Shown here: positions 13,834 to 21,504 of the stretch, piece by piece
How positions within the stretch are numbered: the stretch's first letter is position 1
How the letters are laid out: every line of letters starts with the position of its first letter
Translations under genes and position numbers: made by a program
Notes under the pieces: generated by a model
Told to the model about the DNA's origin: nothing
Seen by the model: the letters and a program-made list of their open reading frames with translations, nothing else
Database searches by the model: none
Assembly (NCBI GenBank): GCA_046724035.1
Contig: JBKOVT010000170.1
Span: forward strand, 1-21,504
Source: DATARH01 sp046724035
GTDB taxonomy: Bacteria; Pseudomonadota; Alphaproteobacteria; ATCC43930; CGMCC-115725
DNA length: 21,504 nt
Direction: 5' to 3'

Positions 13834-14256
13834 ATGCCCGTCAAAGCCGGTGTCGTTCGCGCCGGAGAGCGCACGACAAAACAGGGTTCGCCCGACACCT
13901 TCACGGGCACCGTGTTCCAGGATCCGGTCATCACCGCGAATTCGCCGTCGCGGCTCGGCGGCTCGGTCGTGACGTTTACGCCGGGGGCGCGCACCGCTTG
14001 GCATTCGCACCCCGTGGGCCAGACGCTCTATTGCCTGACCGGGGTCGGCCGCATCTGCTTCCAGGGTCAGCCGCCGCAGGCGATCAATCCCGGCGACATC
14101 GTCAACATCCCGCCCAACACGATGCATTGGCACGGCGCGGCGCCCGACCGCCTCTTCGCGCATCTCGCACTGTCCGAAGCGGGCGAGAAGGGCGAGGGAA
14201 CGCAATGGGGCGAGCACGTCAGCGACAGCGAATATACCAAGCCGGTCAACGGCTGA
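13834..14256 (+). CDS. Single-domain cupin protein (mandelonitrile-lyase-like cupin group)
   Basis: This 140-residue protein is a one-domain cupin. The first metal motif reads TAWHSHPVGQTLYCLTGVG (54-72) with H57, H59 and Q63. The second reads PGDIVNIPPNTMHWHGAAP (86-104) with H98 and H100. The metal set H57/H59/Q63/H98 and the TFTPGARTAWHSHP wording match, by memory, the manganese cupin group that contains the (R)-hydroxynitrile lyase from Granulicella. Most members have no proven function and may act on small carbonyl or aromatic compounds, so the lyase label is only a relative. It is cytosolic, stands alone on the plus strand and is followed by a 168-base repeat region. The start is backed by a strong GAGGAG site. 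Confidence 0.85.
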   Translation: MPVKAGVVRAGERTTKQGSPDTFTGTVFQDPVITANSPSRLGGSVVTFTPGARTAWHSHPVGQTLYCLTGVGRICFQGQPPQAINPGDIVNIPPNTMHWHGAAPDRLFAHLALSEAGEKGEGTQWGEHVSDSEYTKPVNG

Positions 14257-14280
14257 CCGATTGCGTTACCCCCACCCCAA

Positions 14281-14304
14281 CCCTCCCCCGGAAGCGGGGG
14301 AGGG
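14281..14304. repeat. Palindromic intergenic repeat, left unit
   Basis: CCCTCCCCCG (14281-14290) pairs perfectly with 14295-14304 around a 4-base GAAG loop. With the flank up to about 14339 it forms a unit that is the reverse complement of the right unit in layout (stem, purine/pyrimidine linker, then GTGAGGGT). This resembles REP-like elements common between alphaproteobacterial genes. It could also terminate the cupin transcript, although no T-run follows. Confidence 0.75.
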
Positions 14305-14351
14305 GTACCTGAGCGCGAAGCGAAGGCAGGTGAGGGTGTTCAGGTCGATAA

Positions 14352-14408
14352 ACCCTCACCCGGTTCGCCCTGCGGGCTCGCCACCCTCTCCCGCGATGCG
14401 GGAGAGGG
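14352..14408. repeat. Palindromic intergenic repeat, right unit
   Basis: This begins ACCCTCAC, continues through a GGTTCGCCCTGCGGGCTCGCC-type linker and ends in a perfect 11-bp hairpin, CCCTCTCCCGC (14384-14394) with 14398-14408, loop GAT. It faces the left unit head to head across a spacer of about 12 bases, giving a nested inverted repeat of some 130 bases. It ends 16 bases before the amine oxidase ATG. Confidence 0.75.
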
Positions 14409-14424
14409 ATTATTCTTGCAGCCA

Positions 14425-15666
14425 ATGACGAACCTTCCCTCCGATGTCGATGTCGCGTTGATCGGCGCCGGCGCGGCCGGGATTGCCGCCGCGCGACGCC
14501 TCGTCGAGGACGGCCGGGTGTCGGTGCTCGTCATCGAGGCGCGCGAGCGGCCGGGCGGGCGCGCCTGGACCGTCGAGGCGGACGGCATCCCGATGGATCT
14601 CGGCTGCGAGTGGCTGCATTCGGCCGATCGTAATGTGCTCGCGCCGCTCGCCAGAGAGCTCGGCTTCAAGATCAACAAAGAGCGGCCGGATTGGACGACG
14701 CGGCTGCGCTATAGCGGCGAGAGCGAGGCGGCCGAGGCCGACTGGGTCGCCGAGCGCGAAGCTTTTTACTGGGCGGTGCACCGCCTCGCGCAACAACCGG
14801 AGGATGCGCCATGCTCGGCGGCGCTGATTCCGGGCGGCCGTTGGAACGCGCTGTTCGACGCAACCAGCAGCTGGGGCAATGCGGTCGAGCTCGAATGCCT
14901 CTCGGCCAAGGACAACGACCGCTACGAAGATAGCGGCATCAATTGGCGGCTCTATCGCGGCTATGGCCGCCTCTTCGAGGCGCTCGCGGCGGGTCTGCCG
15001 ATCGCCTATGGCGTGAAGGCCATACGCGTTGAGCATCACGGCGCCGCGATAGCGATCGAAACCAGCCGCGGCAGGGTTCGCGCGGCACGAATCATTGTCG
15101 CTGTGCCGAGCGCGATCATCGCCGAAGAGCGGCTTGTCTTCGATCCACCGCTTCCGGACAAGCTGGCGGCCGCGAATGGGTTGCCGCTCGGTCTCGCCGA
15201 CAAACTGTTCTTCCATTTCGACGGCGCCGAGGACATTTCCGAGCGCTATCTGATCGGCTCGACCCGAAGGCGCGAGACAATGAGCTATCAGCTCCGGCCG
15301 ATGGGGCGGCCGCGCATCAACTGCTTCTTTGGCGGCCGCTTTGCCGCGGCGTTGGAGCGCGACGGCTTTGACGCGATGGCCGCCTTCGCGACGGGTGAGC
15401 TGGTGGGACTGCTCGGCGCCGATGTGCGGCGCCATTTGCGGCCGCTGAGGGCGTCGTTCTGGCGGCAGGACGAATTCGCCCGGGGCTCCTATTCCTACGC
15501 GCTGCCCGGCCATGCCGACGACCGCGCCAAGCTCGCTGCATCGGTCGACAATCGGCTGTTCTTCGCCGGGGAAGCCTGCTCGCTCAACTTCTTCTCGACC
15601 GCGCACGGCGCCTACGAGACCGGGCTCGCCGCCGCCACCGCCGCGCTCGACACGCTCTTTCGCTAG
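14425..15666 (+). CDS. Flavin-containing amine oxidase family protein
   Basis: This 413-residue protein starts with the dinucleotide-binding motif VALIGAGAAGIAAARRL (10-26), the acidic strand end VIEARERPGGRAW (37-48) and GCEWLHSAD (60-68), which in this family lines the flavin. RGYGRLFEALAAGLPI (178-193) and the C-terminal FAD block LFFAGEACSLNFFSTAHGAYETGLAAA complete the monoamine oxidase/phytoene-desaturase fold. The expected reaction is oxidation of a primary or secondary amine with release of hydrogen peroxide, or desaturation; the substrate is unknown. No transmembrane tail is visible. A TTG at 14416 is in frame, but the ATG at 14425 begins closer to the FAD motif and is preferred; no strong Shine-Dalgarno site is seen because the repeat hairpin ends at 14408. 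Its stop shares the bases CTAG with the convergent histidine phosphatase stop. Confidence 0.87.
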   Translation: MTNLPSDVDVALIGAGAAGIAAARRLVEDGRVSVLVIEARERPGGRAWTVEADGIPMDLGCEWLHSADRNVLAPLARELGFKINKERPDWTTRLRYSGESEAAEADWVAEREAFYWAVHRLAQQPEDAPCSAALIPGGRWNALFDATSSWGNAVELECLSAKDNDRYEDSGINWRLYRGYGRLFEALAAGLPIAYGVKAIRVEHHGAAIAIETSRGRVRAARIIVAVPSAIIAEERLVFDPPLPDKLAAANGLPLGLADKLFFHFDGAEDISERYLIGSTRRRETMSYQLRPMGRPRINCFFGGRFAAALERDGFDAMAAFATGELVGLLGADVRRHLRPLRASFWRQDEFARGSYSYALPGHADDRAKLAASVDNRLFFAGEACSLNFFSTAHGAYETGLAAATAALDTLFR

Positions 15667-16259
15667 AGGCGCGGGCGCTCGCTGAGCGCGAGGACCCGGA
15701 TGCCGCCCGCGTGTATCTGGATCGTGCTGATCGAGCCCTGGCCGATCTCGATGCGGTTGTAGAAATCGAGCGGCATGCCGAGCGCGAACAACAGCGCGCA
15801 ACGGATCACGTCGCCGTGGCTGACCAGCACGATGTTCTCGTGCAGATGCCGCTCGTTCAATTCGAGCATCGCCGCGGCGATGCGCTGTTGCACCGCGCGC
15901 ATGCTCTCGCCGCCCGGGATCGCGGCGAGGCTGCGCTGTGTGCTCCAGGCCTGCCAGCGCGGGTCGGCGCGGATGGCATCGAAAGTCGCGCCGGTCCATT
16001 CGCCGAAATCGAGCTCCAAGAGATCGTCGCGAAACTCGATTGGCAGGCTGAGCCGCGCGGCGACGATCTCGGCGCTCTCGCGGGTGCGCTGCAGCGGGCT
16101 GGCGTAAATCGCGGCGATCTTCTCGCGCGCGAGACGCTCGGCTTGCGATGCGATCTCGGCACGGCCGCGCTCGGTCATGCCGACCCCCGGCATGCGCCCG
16201 GCGAGCACGCGGCCCAACAGCCCGTGCTCGCCGTGCCGCAGCAAGTGAAAGACCCCCAT
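15663..16259 (-). CDS. Histidine phosphatase family protein (phosphoglycerate-mutase-like)
   Basis: This 198-residue protein has the branch-1 histidine phosphatase set: LLRHGEHG (6-13) with nucleophile H9 and R8, ASPLQRTRES (53-62) with R58, LLELDFGEWTG (80-90) with acid E82, and LVSHGDVIRC (145-154) with H148. Such enzymes remove phosphate from small molecules (for example alpha-ribazole phosphate, sugar phosphates or phosphoglycerate). The size and the ELDFGEW motif also fit CobC-like members, and bluB is in the window, but 14 kb apart, so a cobalamin role is only a possibility. It follows the serine hydrolase gene by 8 bases on the same strand, probably one transcript, and its stop overlaps that of the amine oxidase by 4 bases. 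Confidence 0.87.
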   Translation of the reverse strand: MGVFHLLRHGEHGLLGRVLAGRMPGVGMTERGRAEIASQAERLAREKIAAIYASPLQRTRESAEIVAARLSLPIEFRDDLLELDFGEWTGATFDAIRADPRWQAWSTQRSLAAIPGGESMRAVQQRIAAAMLELNERHLHENIVLVSHGDVIRCALLFALGMPLDFYNRIEIGQGSISTIQIHAGGIRVLALSERPRL

Positions 16260-16267
16260 ATGCCGGC

Positions 16268-17449
16268 TCAGCGCGTTTCGAGAAGCGCGTAGACGCCGCG
16301 CTCGAACTCGCCGTAAAGCCGCAGCATCGCGGGATCGGCGAAGGGGAGGAATTGCGCCATGATCACGCCCGCGACGTGGCGCGCCGGATCGAGCCAGTAG
16401 TAGCTGTTGAAGATGCCGGCCCAGCTGCCGCTCATCGCGCTGCGGCCGTTTGGTCCGGGCTGCGTGTTCAGCATGTAGGCGAGCCCCCAGCGCACCGGCA
16501 TGTTGGGGAACAATTCGAAATCGCGCGCCCGCTCGGGGATCCGGCTCGACAGCCGGCCGGCCTGCAACTCGCCGACGTGGTTTTGGTTGATCAGCGCGAC
16601 GGTGTCGGGGCGGAGGATGCGCGCCGCCTTCAGCTCGCCGCCATGCAGCAGCATCTGCAGAAACGTCAGGTAATCGCGCGCGGTCGAATACAGCGTGCCG
16701 CCGCCGGAATGAAATTCGGGCTCGGTCGCGAATTCAAAAGATGTCGTTGCGAGGGCGCCATCAGCTTGGCGCTGATGCACCCTCGCGAGGCGCGCGCGCT
16801 GCGCCGCGGTCAGCACGAAACCGGTGTCGTGCATGCCGAGCGGGCCGCAGACATGCTCGCGCAGATAGGCGTCGAGCGGCTTGCCGCTCAGCGCCTCGAC
16901 GAGGCGGCCGGCCCAATCGATGTTGATCCCGTATTCCCATCTATCGCCGGGATCGAAAGCGAGCGGCTGTTTCAACGCCACGAGCTTGCCGCTCGAGGTT
17001 GGCGGGAGGCCGGTCAGCTCCGCATAGCGCGCTGTGTCCGGGTTCGACCAGTCATAGGTGAAGCCGGCGGTGTGGGTCAGCAGATGGCGCAAGGTGATCG
17101 GGCGTTTTGCCAGCCGCAATTGCGGCTGGCCCGCGGCATCGAAGCCGCTGAGGACTTGCGGCCGGGCGAGCGCCGGATCGATATCCGGCACGGGATCGTC
17201 GAGGCCTATCCTCCCTTGCTCCACAAGCTGCATCGCCGCGACCGAGGTGATCGCCTTCGTCATCGAGGCGATGCGAAAGAGGGTGTCGAGCGTCATCGCG
17301 CCGCTTGTATCGAGGTCGCGCACCCCGAACGCGCCTTCGTAGATCAGGCCTTTCTCGTTCGCTGCGAGCGCGACAACCCCCGGCACCTCCCGCGCCTCGA
17401 CCGCGCTCCGTAACGCCCCATCAATCGCAGCGTGCGCGCTGTTGGTCAT
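16268..17449 (-). CDS. Serine hydrolase, beta-lactamase class C-like (PF00144)
   Basis: This 393-residue protein has the serine beta-lactamase fold motifs: S62-M-T-K65 as nucleophile and general base within FRIASMTKAITS, then W171-EYGIN176 as the Tyr/Asn element, and HSGGGTLYST (247-256) in place of the KTG triad. TLRHLLTHTAGF (119-130) is a family hallmark. The HSGGG form is typical of esterases and D-amino-acid-type hydrolases of this family rather than true AmpC. No signal peptide is seen, so it is probably cytosolic and acts on esters or amides. The start at 17449 leaves out 16 earlier codons that read through an intergenic hairpin. The coding DNA holds a perfect 22-base palindrome (17109-17130) and an interrupted hairpin (16749-16786). 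It is followed after 8 bases by the histidine phosphatase. Confidence 0.87.
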   Translation of the reverse strand: MTNSAHAAIDGALRSAVEAREVPGVVALAANEKGLIYEGAFGVRDLDTSGAMTLDTLFRIASMTKAITSVAAMQLVEQGRIGLDDPVPDIDPALARPQVLSGFDAAGQPQLRLAKRPITLRHLLTHTAGFTYDWSNPDTARYAELTGLPPTSSGKLVALKQPLAFDPGDRWEYGINIDWAGRLVEALSGKPLDAYLREHVCGPLGMHDTGFVLTAAQRARLARVHQRQADGALATTSFEFATEPEFHSGGGTLYSTARDYLTFLQMLLHGGELKAARILRPDTVALINQNHVGELQAGRLSSRIPERARDFELFPNMPVRWGLAYMLNTQPGPNGRSAMSGSWAGIFNSYYWLDPARHVAGVIMAQFLPFADPAMLRLYGEFERGVYALLETR

Positions 17450-17471
17450 CGTATTTCCGCTTTCAACAGCG

Positions 17472-17495
17472 GCGTCCCGGCTTTCGCCGGGACGC
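17472..17495. repeat. CCCGGCGAAAGCCGGG-type intergenic hairpin
   Basis: GCGTCCCGGC (17472-17481) pairs perfectly with 17486-17495 around a TTTC loop, in the 77-base gap between the aminotransferase stop and the serine hydrolase start. On the minus strand the core reads CCCGGCGAAAGCCGGG, a well-known short palindromic repeat of proteobacterial spacers. No T-run follows, so a repeat or RNA-stability element is more likely than a classic terminator. Confidence 0.65.
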
Positions 17496-17526
17496 ATATG
17501 AAGGGCTGCATGCGCGGGCAGCCTAA

Positions 17527-18783
17527 TTACGAGGTCGCGCGAGAGGTGGCGTGTCGGATGTTGCCGCTCTGCTCGGGGATGCCGAACTCCTCGTAACAGA
17601 CCTTGGCGAAGGCGGCGACGCCGTCACGGATTTCCTCCTTCGTCGTCAGCGCGAAGCACAGCCGCAGCCGCGATTTTGCGCCGTCGCCGTCGACCGCCCA
17701 TTCGGGCCCCGGGTTGAACGCGATCCCGGCCTTCAATGCCGGCTGTACGAGCTTTCGCACATCGACCTGATCGGGCAATTTCATCCACAAATAGATGCCG
17801 CCTTTTGGCAGCCACGGCTCGACGGCGGTACCGAATTCGCGCTCGACCGCCTCGACCATCGTGTCGAGCTTTTCCTTGAGCGTGCCGGCGAGCTTGTCGA
17901 CATGCGGCTGGAAATATTTCGAGAAATATTCCGCGACGACCATCTGTTCGAGGGCGCCCGTGTGGCTGAAGCGCTCGGTCTTGATCGCGATCATGCGACT
18001 CATGAATTCCCAGTCGCAGACTACGTAACCGAGCCGCAATGCGGGCGACAGGGTCTTCGAGAACGAGCCGATATGGATGACGCGCTGCGGGTCCAACGAA
18101 TAGAGCGCGGGCGGGGCCTGCATGCCGCCCCAGGTCAAATCGGAATAGCACTCATCCTCGAAGATCGGCACGCCGTAGTCGCGCGCCAATGCCAGCAATT
18201 GATGGCGCCGGTCGAGCGGCATGATGCTGCCGGTCGGGTTCTGGATCGTCGCCGTCGTGCAGATGTATTTGGGCGTCGTGCCCTGCTTTTTCAGATCGGC
18301 CAGAACGCCGGCCAGGGCATCGATCCGGATGCCGTCGTCGTCGAGCGGCGCGGCGACCATCTTGACCCCGAGCCGGCGCAGATTGTTCAGGTAACCCTGA
18401 TAGGTGAACTCTTCGAGGATCACCGTGTCGCCGCGTTCCAGCAATACCGCGTTGACTAGGTCGATCGCCTGGCCCGATCCTTGGGTGATCAGGACGTCGT
18501 CGGGTCCGGCGTCGATGCCGCGCCAGCGCTTGACCTTGTCGGCGACAAATTTCCGCAAACCGGGATAGCCCTGCGGCCCGAGCCCCATCCCGTACAGCGC
18601 GAGCTCGGGGCCCTCGCGGCGCATTACCGCCGCGGTCGCCTCGATGAGCCCCTCGACCGGGATCAGCGTGCGGTCGTTGTGTCCGCCGATGAAATTGTAT
18701 TTGGCGTTGCCGGCCCAGCGTGGCGCTGGCGCCGGCACTGTCTTGCCGAACAGGTTGGGGTAGGCAAAGCCGGTCCCGCTCAT
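17527..18783 (-). CDS. Class I PLP-dependent aminotransferase (2-aminoadipate/LysN-like group)
   Basis: This 418-residue protein is a fold-type I aminotransferase. The PLP lysine is K243 in GSFSKTLSPALRLGYV, with the supporting residues N182 (IQNPTG), D210 and Y213 (FEDECYSD) and R250. ELALYGMGLGPQGYPGLRKFVAD (60-82) and LITQGSGQAIDLVNAVLL (98-115) are typical of the MocR/LysN-like subgroup that transaminates aromatic, branched-chain or 2-aminoadipate substrates. The usual N-terminal GntR DNA-binding domain of MocR regulators is absent, so this is an enzyme. A GAGGAAGAGAGA purine run stands before the ATG. The gene lies 32 bases downstream of rfbA on the same strand, yet the sequence is not of the sugar-aminotransferase (DegT) family, so a role in dTDP-aminosugar synthesis is unlikely. 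Confidence 0.88.
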   Translation of the reverse strand: MSGTGFAYPNLFGKTVPAPAPRWAGNAKYNFIGGHNDRTLIPVEGLIEATAAVMRREGPELALYGMGLGPQGYPGLRKFVADKVKRWRGIDAGPDDVLITQGSGQAIDLVNAVLLERGDTVILEEFTYQGYLNNLRRLGVKMVAAPLDDDGIRIDALAGVLADLKKQGTTPKYICTTATIQNPTGSIMPLDRRHQLLALARDYGVPIFEDECYSDLTWGGMQAPPALYSLDPQRVIHIGSFSKTLSPALRLGYVVCDWEFMSRMIAIKTERFSHTGALEQMVVAEYFSKYFQPHVDKLAGTLKEKLDTMVEAVEREFGTAVEPWLPKGGIYLWMKLPDQVDVRKLVQPALKAGIAFNPGPEWAVDGDGAKSRLRLCFALTTKEEIRDGVAAFAKVCYEEFGIPEQSGNIRHATSRATS

Positions 18784-18815
18784 TCTCTCTTCCTCTTCTG
18801 GTGCTGGCGCTGCCT

Positions 18816-19684
<869 letters not shown>

Positions 19685-19688
<4 letters not shown>

Positions 19689-20761
19689 TCGCCGGCCGCC
19701 GCGATCCGCGGCGCCGTGCCGAGGCGTGTGCCGCGGTATTTCTCGGACCAGATCGGCTCCCACCACCAGCGGTTTTCGAGATACCAGGCGACGGTCTTCT
19801 TCAGCCCGGTGTCGAAGCTCTCGCGCGGCCGCCAGCCGAGCTCCTGACGGACCTTTGTCGCATCCATCGCGTAGCGCCGGTCATGACCGGGGCGATCCGT
19901 GACAAAGGTGATCAGCTGCGCATGCGGCCGATGCGGCGAGTTCGGCAGCATCTCGTCGAGCAAGGCACAGATCGCCGTGACGACCGCGAGATTGGTGCGC
20001 TCGCCATCGCCACCGACATTGTAGCTCTCGCCCGGTTTGCCGCCGGTCAGGATCGCGTACAGCGCGCGCGCATGATCCTCGACATAGAGCCAGTCGCGCA
20101 CATTGTCGCCCGCGCCGTAAACCGGGATCGGCTCGCCGTGCAACGCCTTCAGGATGCAGAGCGGGATCAGCTTTTCCGGGAAATGGTAAGGGCCGTAATT
20201 ATTCGAGCAGTTGCTGGTGACGACCGGCAATCCGAAGGTCTCGTGCCAGGCGCGCACGAGGTGGTCGGAAGCGGCCTTCGAGGCGGCGTAGGGCGAATTC
20301 GGCTCATAGCGGCTCGTCTCGGTAAATTTACCGTCCGGCCCGAGCGAGCCGAACACCTCATCGGTCGAGACATGGTGAAAGCGAAAGGCGCGGGCGCGCT
20401 CCGGCGGCAGACCGCGCCAATAGTCTAGCGCGGCTTCGAGCAGCACGTACGTGCCCTCGATATTGGTCTTGATGAAATCGCCTGGCCCGTCGATCGAGCG
20501 GTCGACATGCGACTCCGCCGCCAGGTGCAACACCGCGTCGGGTTCGAACGAGCGCAGCACTTCGTTCAGCAGCGCGCGGTCGCCAATATCACCGCGCTGA
20601 AACCGGTAACCGGGATGGTTCTCGATCGGCTTCAGCGAGGCGAGGTTGGCGGCATAGGTAAGCTTGTCGAGGTTGAGAACTGTCTCGTCGAGTTCGCCAA
20701 CCAGGAGCCGGCACACCGCCGACCCGATAAACCCGGCGCCGCCGGTCACCAGAATTTTCAT
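19685..20761 (-). CDS. rfbB: dTDP-glucose 4,6-dehydratase (RfbB)
   Basis: This 358-residue extended short-chain dehydrogenase begins MKILVTGGAGFIGS, the NAD-binding glycine motif (7-14). It carries the dehydratase triad T133-D134-E135 in HVSTDEVFGSL and the catalytic Y158xxxK162 in SPYAASKAASDH. HLAAESHVDRSID (79-91), NNYGPYHFPEKLIPL and the C-terminal ENRWWWEPI are diagnostic. It turns dTDP-glucose into dTDP-4-keto-6-deoxyglucose, the branch point for rhamnose and other deoxysugars. The start at 20761 is set by GGGAG on the minus strand 5 bases upstream; the in-frame GTG at 20773 lies inside that site. The gene is first in the run rfbB-rfbA-aminotransferase and is divergent from the unrecognised gene at the right end of the window. 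Confidence 0.96.
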
Positions 20762-20766
20762 GCATT

Positions 20767-20771
20767 CTCCC
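20767..20771 (-). promoter_or_regulatory. Ribosome-binding site that sets the rfbB start
   Basis: On the minus strand this reads GGGAG, 5 bases before the ATG at 20761. It overlaps the GTG that would otherwise extend the protein by four residues, which rules out that start. Confidence 0.65.
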
Positions 20772-20773
20772 AC

Positions 20774-21045
20774 CGGACCACACCTGCTCGGGCCGGTTCC
20801 GGCTCTGCCGGTGCAACAAGCCTTTAGGCTTTTACGGTAAATTCCCTGTTAGTGTTCGGGTTAGCGCCCCGACCCAGATACGCGGGCCAAGGGCGCCCCG
20901 TTATGCAAGATGCCGCCGAAGGAGGCAACTCCCGGCCGCCCGCGGCCGAATGCCCGCCAGGGGCAGGGACGCGTCCAAGCCGCTCGACACCGGCTGGCAA
21001 CCCTCGCTACAAGCGGTGCCGAGCGCGGTAGCCAAACAGGGACGA
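20774..21045. other. Divergent intergenic region upstream of rfbB and the last gene
   Basis: About 270 bases lie between the two starts. It holds an AT-richer patch (about 20818-20852) with the small hairpin AAGCCT (20818-20823) / AGGCTT (20826-20831) followed by TTT, which reads like a mini-terminator on the plus strand. It also has two copies of GCGCCCCG 29 bases apart (20864-20871 and 20893-20900). Promoters for both directions should lie here but I cannot place them. An in-frame ATG at 20950 would extend the last gene by 32 polar residues; I consider it less likely than 21046. Confidence 0.45.
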
Positions 21046-21504
21046 ATGATCTTTTTTTCGATTGGATTGCCGAGCCGTTTCACCCAGCTTTGTGACGCGC
21101 TGATCGTGCGGCTGGCCGAGCATTGCCTCGGCTCCGTCGAGCTGGGCTCGTTCAACAGCTTCGACGATGTCGCAACAGCGGCGATCCGCAGCAGCGCCGC
21201 CCATTTCGTCGCCGTCTCGCGCCAGCCGGTCGTGCGGCTCCAGAGTGAGCTTGTCGCCTCCGGCCGGCCGTTTGTCGTGGCGCTTGGCGATATCCGCTCG
21301 GCATTGCACGATCTGATGCAGCGCCCGGGCTACGATGTCGCCGCTGCGACCCGCGAGCTCGCCAGCAGCTGTGCGGCGATGCTGACCCTGACCCAGGCGC
21401 CGGGTGCGCTGCTCTTGCCGGGCGTTCACGGCCACGACCCGCGCCGGCTCGCGGCGGCGATCGCGGGGCATTTCGGCTTTCCGATCGGCGGCGATGAGAT
21501 TGCC
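21046..21504 (+). CDS. Unrecognised protein, faintly sulfotransferase-like, 3' end outside window
   Basis: The frame runs from an ATG at 21046 to the window edge without a stop: 153 residues beginning MIFFSIGLPSRF. I do not recognise it firmly. Two segments recall the P-loop sulfotransferase fold. RPFVVALGDIRSALHDLM (74-91) resembles the 'RDPRDAL-S' phosphate-binding helix, and HDPRRLAAAIAGHFGFPIGGDEI (130-152) resembles the 'DP-x-x-x-x-x-x-FLG' C-terminal block. The usual N-terminal 'GTTW' loop is not visible; the equivalent place reads VSRQPVVRLQSEL (57-69), so a degenerate or unrelated protein is possible. No signal peptide or long membrane helix is clear. AGGGA lies 3 bases before the ATG, a short spacing. 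Its divergent position opposite rfbB suggests a surface-polysaccharide neighbourhood, which is inference. Confidence 0.6.
   Translation, partial: MIFFSIGLPSRFTQLCDALIVRLAEHCLGSVELGSFNSFDDVATAAIRSSAAHFVAVSRQPVVRLQSELVASGRPFVVALGDIRSALHDLMQRPGYDVAAATRELASSCAAMLTLTQAPGALLLPGVHGHDPRRLAAAIAGHFGFPIGGDEIA

Noticed and set aside
13774..14217. N-terminal extension of the DUF72 protein
   Set aside because: It is antisense to the cupin gene, which has clear metal motifs and its own ribosome-binding site.
16148..17413. A 421-codon plus-strand frame opposite the serine hydrolase
   Set aside because: It is Arg/Ala-rich without any motif, while the minus strand has the complete SxxK, Tyr/Asn and HSGGG set.
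17527..18783. Sugar aminotransferase for a dTDP-aminosugar beside rfbAB
   Set aside because: The motifs (IQNPTG, FEDECYSD, GSFSKTLSPALRLGY) are of the class I amino-acid group, not of the DegT/DnrJ/EryC1 sugar group.

Overview
The window is visibly GC-rich (one hand-counted 60-base coding line is 70% G+C). It holds 23 protein genes packed with little spacer on both strands. I see no tRNA, rRNA, CRISPR array, insertion sequence or phage gene. The gene types and the short palindromic intergenic repeats fit an alphaproteobacterium of the Rhizobiales/Rhodospirillales kind: BluB, DUF1194 and DUF72 proteins, two LLM-class flavin oxidoreductases, an MHS-type transporter, and a double-hairpin repeat that reads 'KTWVPGT' in one frame. 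This placement is inference from gene content, not a computed taxonomy.

Layout. 1-1101: the 3' part of a CinA-family gene converges on bluB (lower-ligand synthesis for cobalamin). 1129-3316 (minus): a family 4-type glycosyltransferase and a secreted von Willebrand A (DUF1194) protein. 3429-4903 (plus): a translationally coupled pair, YjbQ and aldose 1-epimerase. 4925-6458 (minus): a secreted retropepsin-like protease behind a MetE-C-like methyltransferase. 6538-9024 (minus): an MHS/MFS permease behind an LLM oxidoreductase. 9221-12521 (plus): a tightly coupled trio of a DMT permease with a 26-histidine tail, a second LLM oxidoreductase and a DadA-like FAD oxidoreductase. 12530-14256: a small exported protein of atypical composition, a DUF72 protein and a cupin. 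14257-14424: a pair of inverted palindromic repeats. 14425-17449: a flavin amine oxidase, converging on a histidine phosphatase and a serine beta-lactamase-like hydrolase. 17527-20761 (minus): rfbB, rfbA and a class I PLP aminotransferase in one run. 21046-end: an unrecognised partial gene, divergent from rfbB, with faint sulfotransferase-like features.

How the genes may work together. RfbA and RfbB perform the first two steps of dTDP-deoxysugar synthesis, and the divergent last gene may belong to the same surface-polysaccharide neighbourhood. The region 6538-12521 has two permeases, two LLM flavoenzymes and an amine/amino-acid-type FAD oxidoreductase arranged around a 196-base divergent spacer. 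It looks like an uptake-and-oxidation module for an unknown small organic compound. The remaining genes look like ordinary metabolic genes in short unrelated transcription units.

The strongest candidate for something not well described is the coupled trio with the His-rich transporter, including a TATAAT placed so close to its ATG that a leaderless transcript is possible. Next come the faint sulfotransferase-like gene at the right end and the hairpin that sits directly against the ribosome-binding site of the MetE-C-like gene. No obviously new defence or mobile system is visible.
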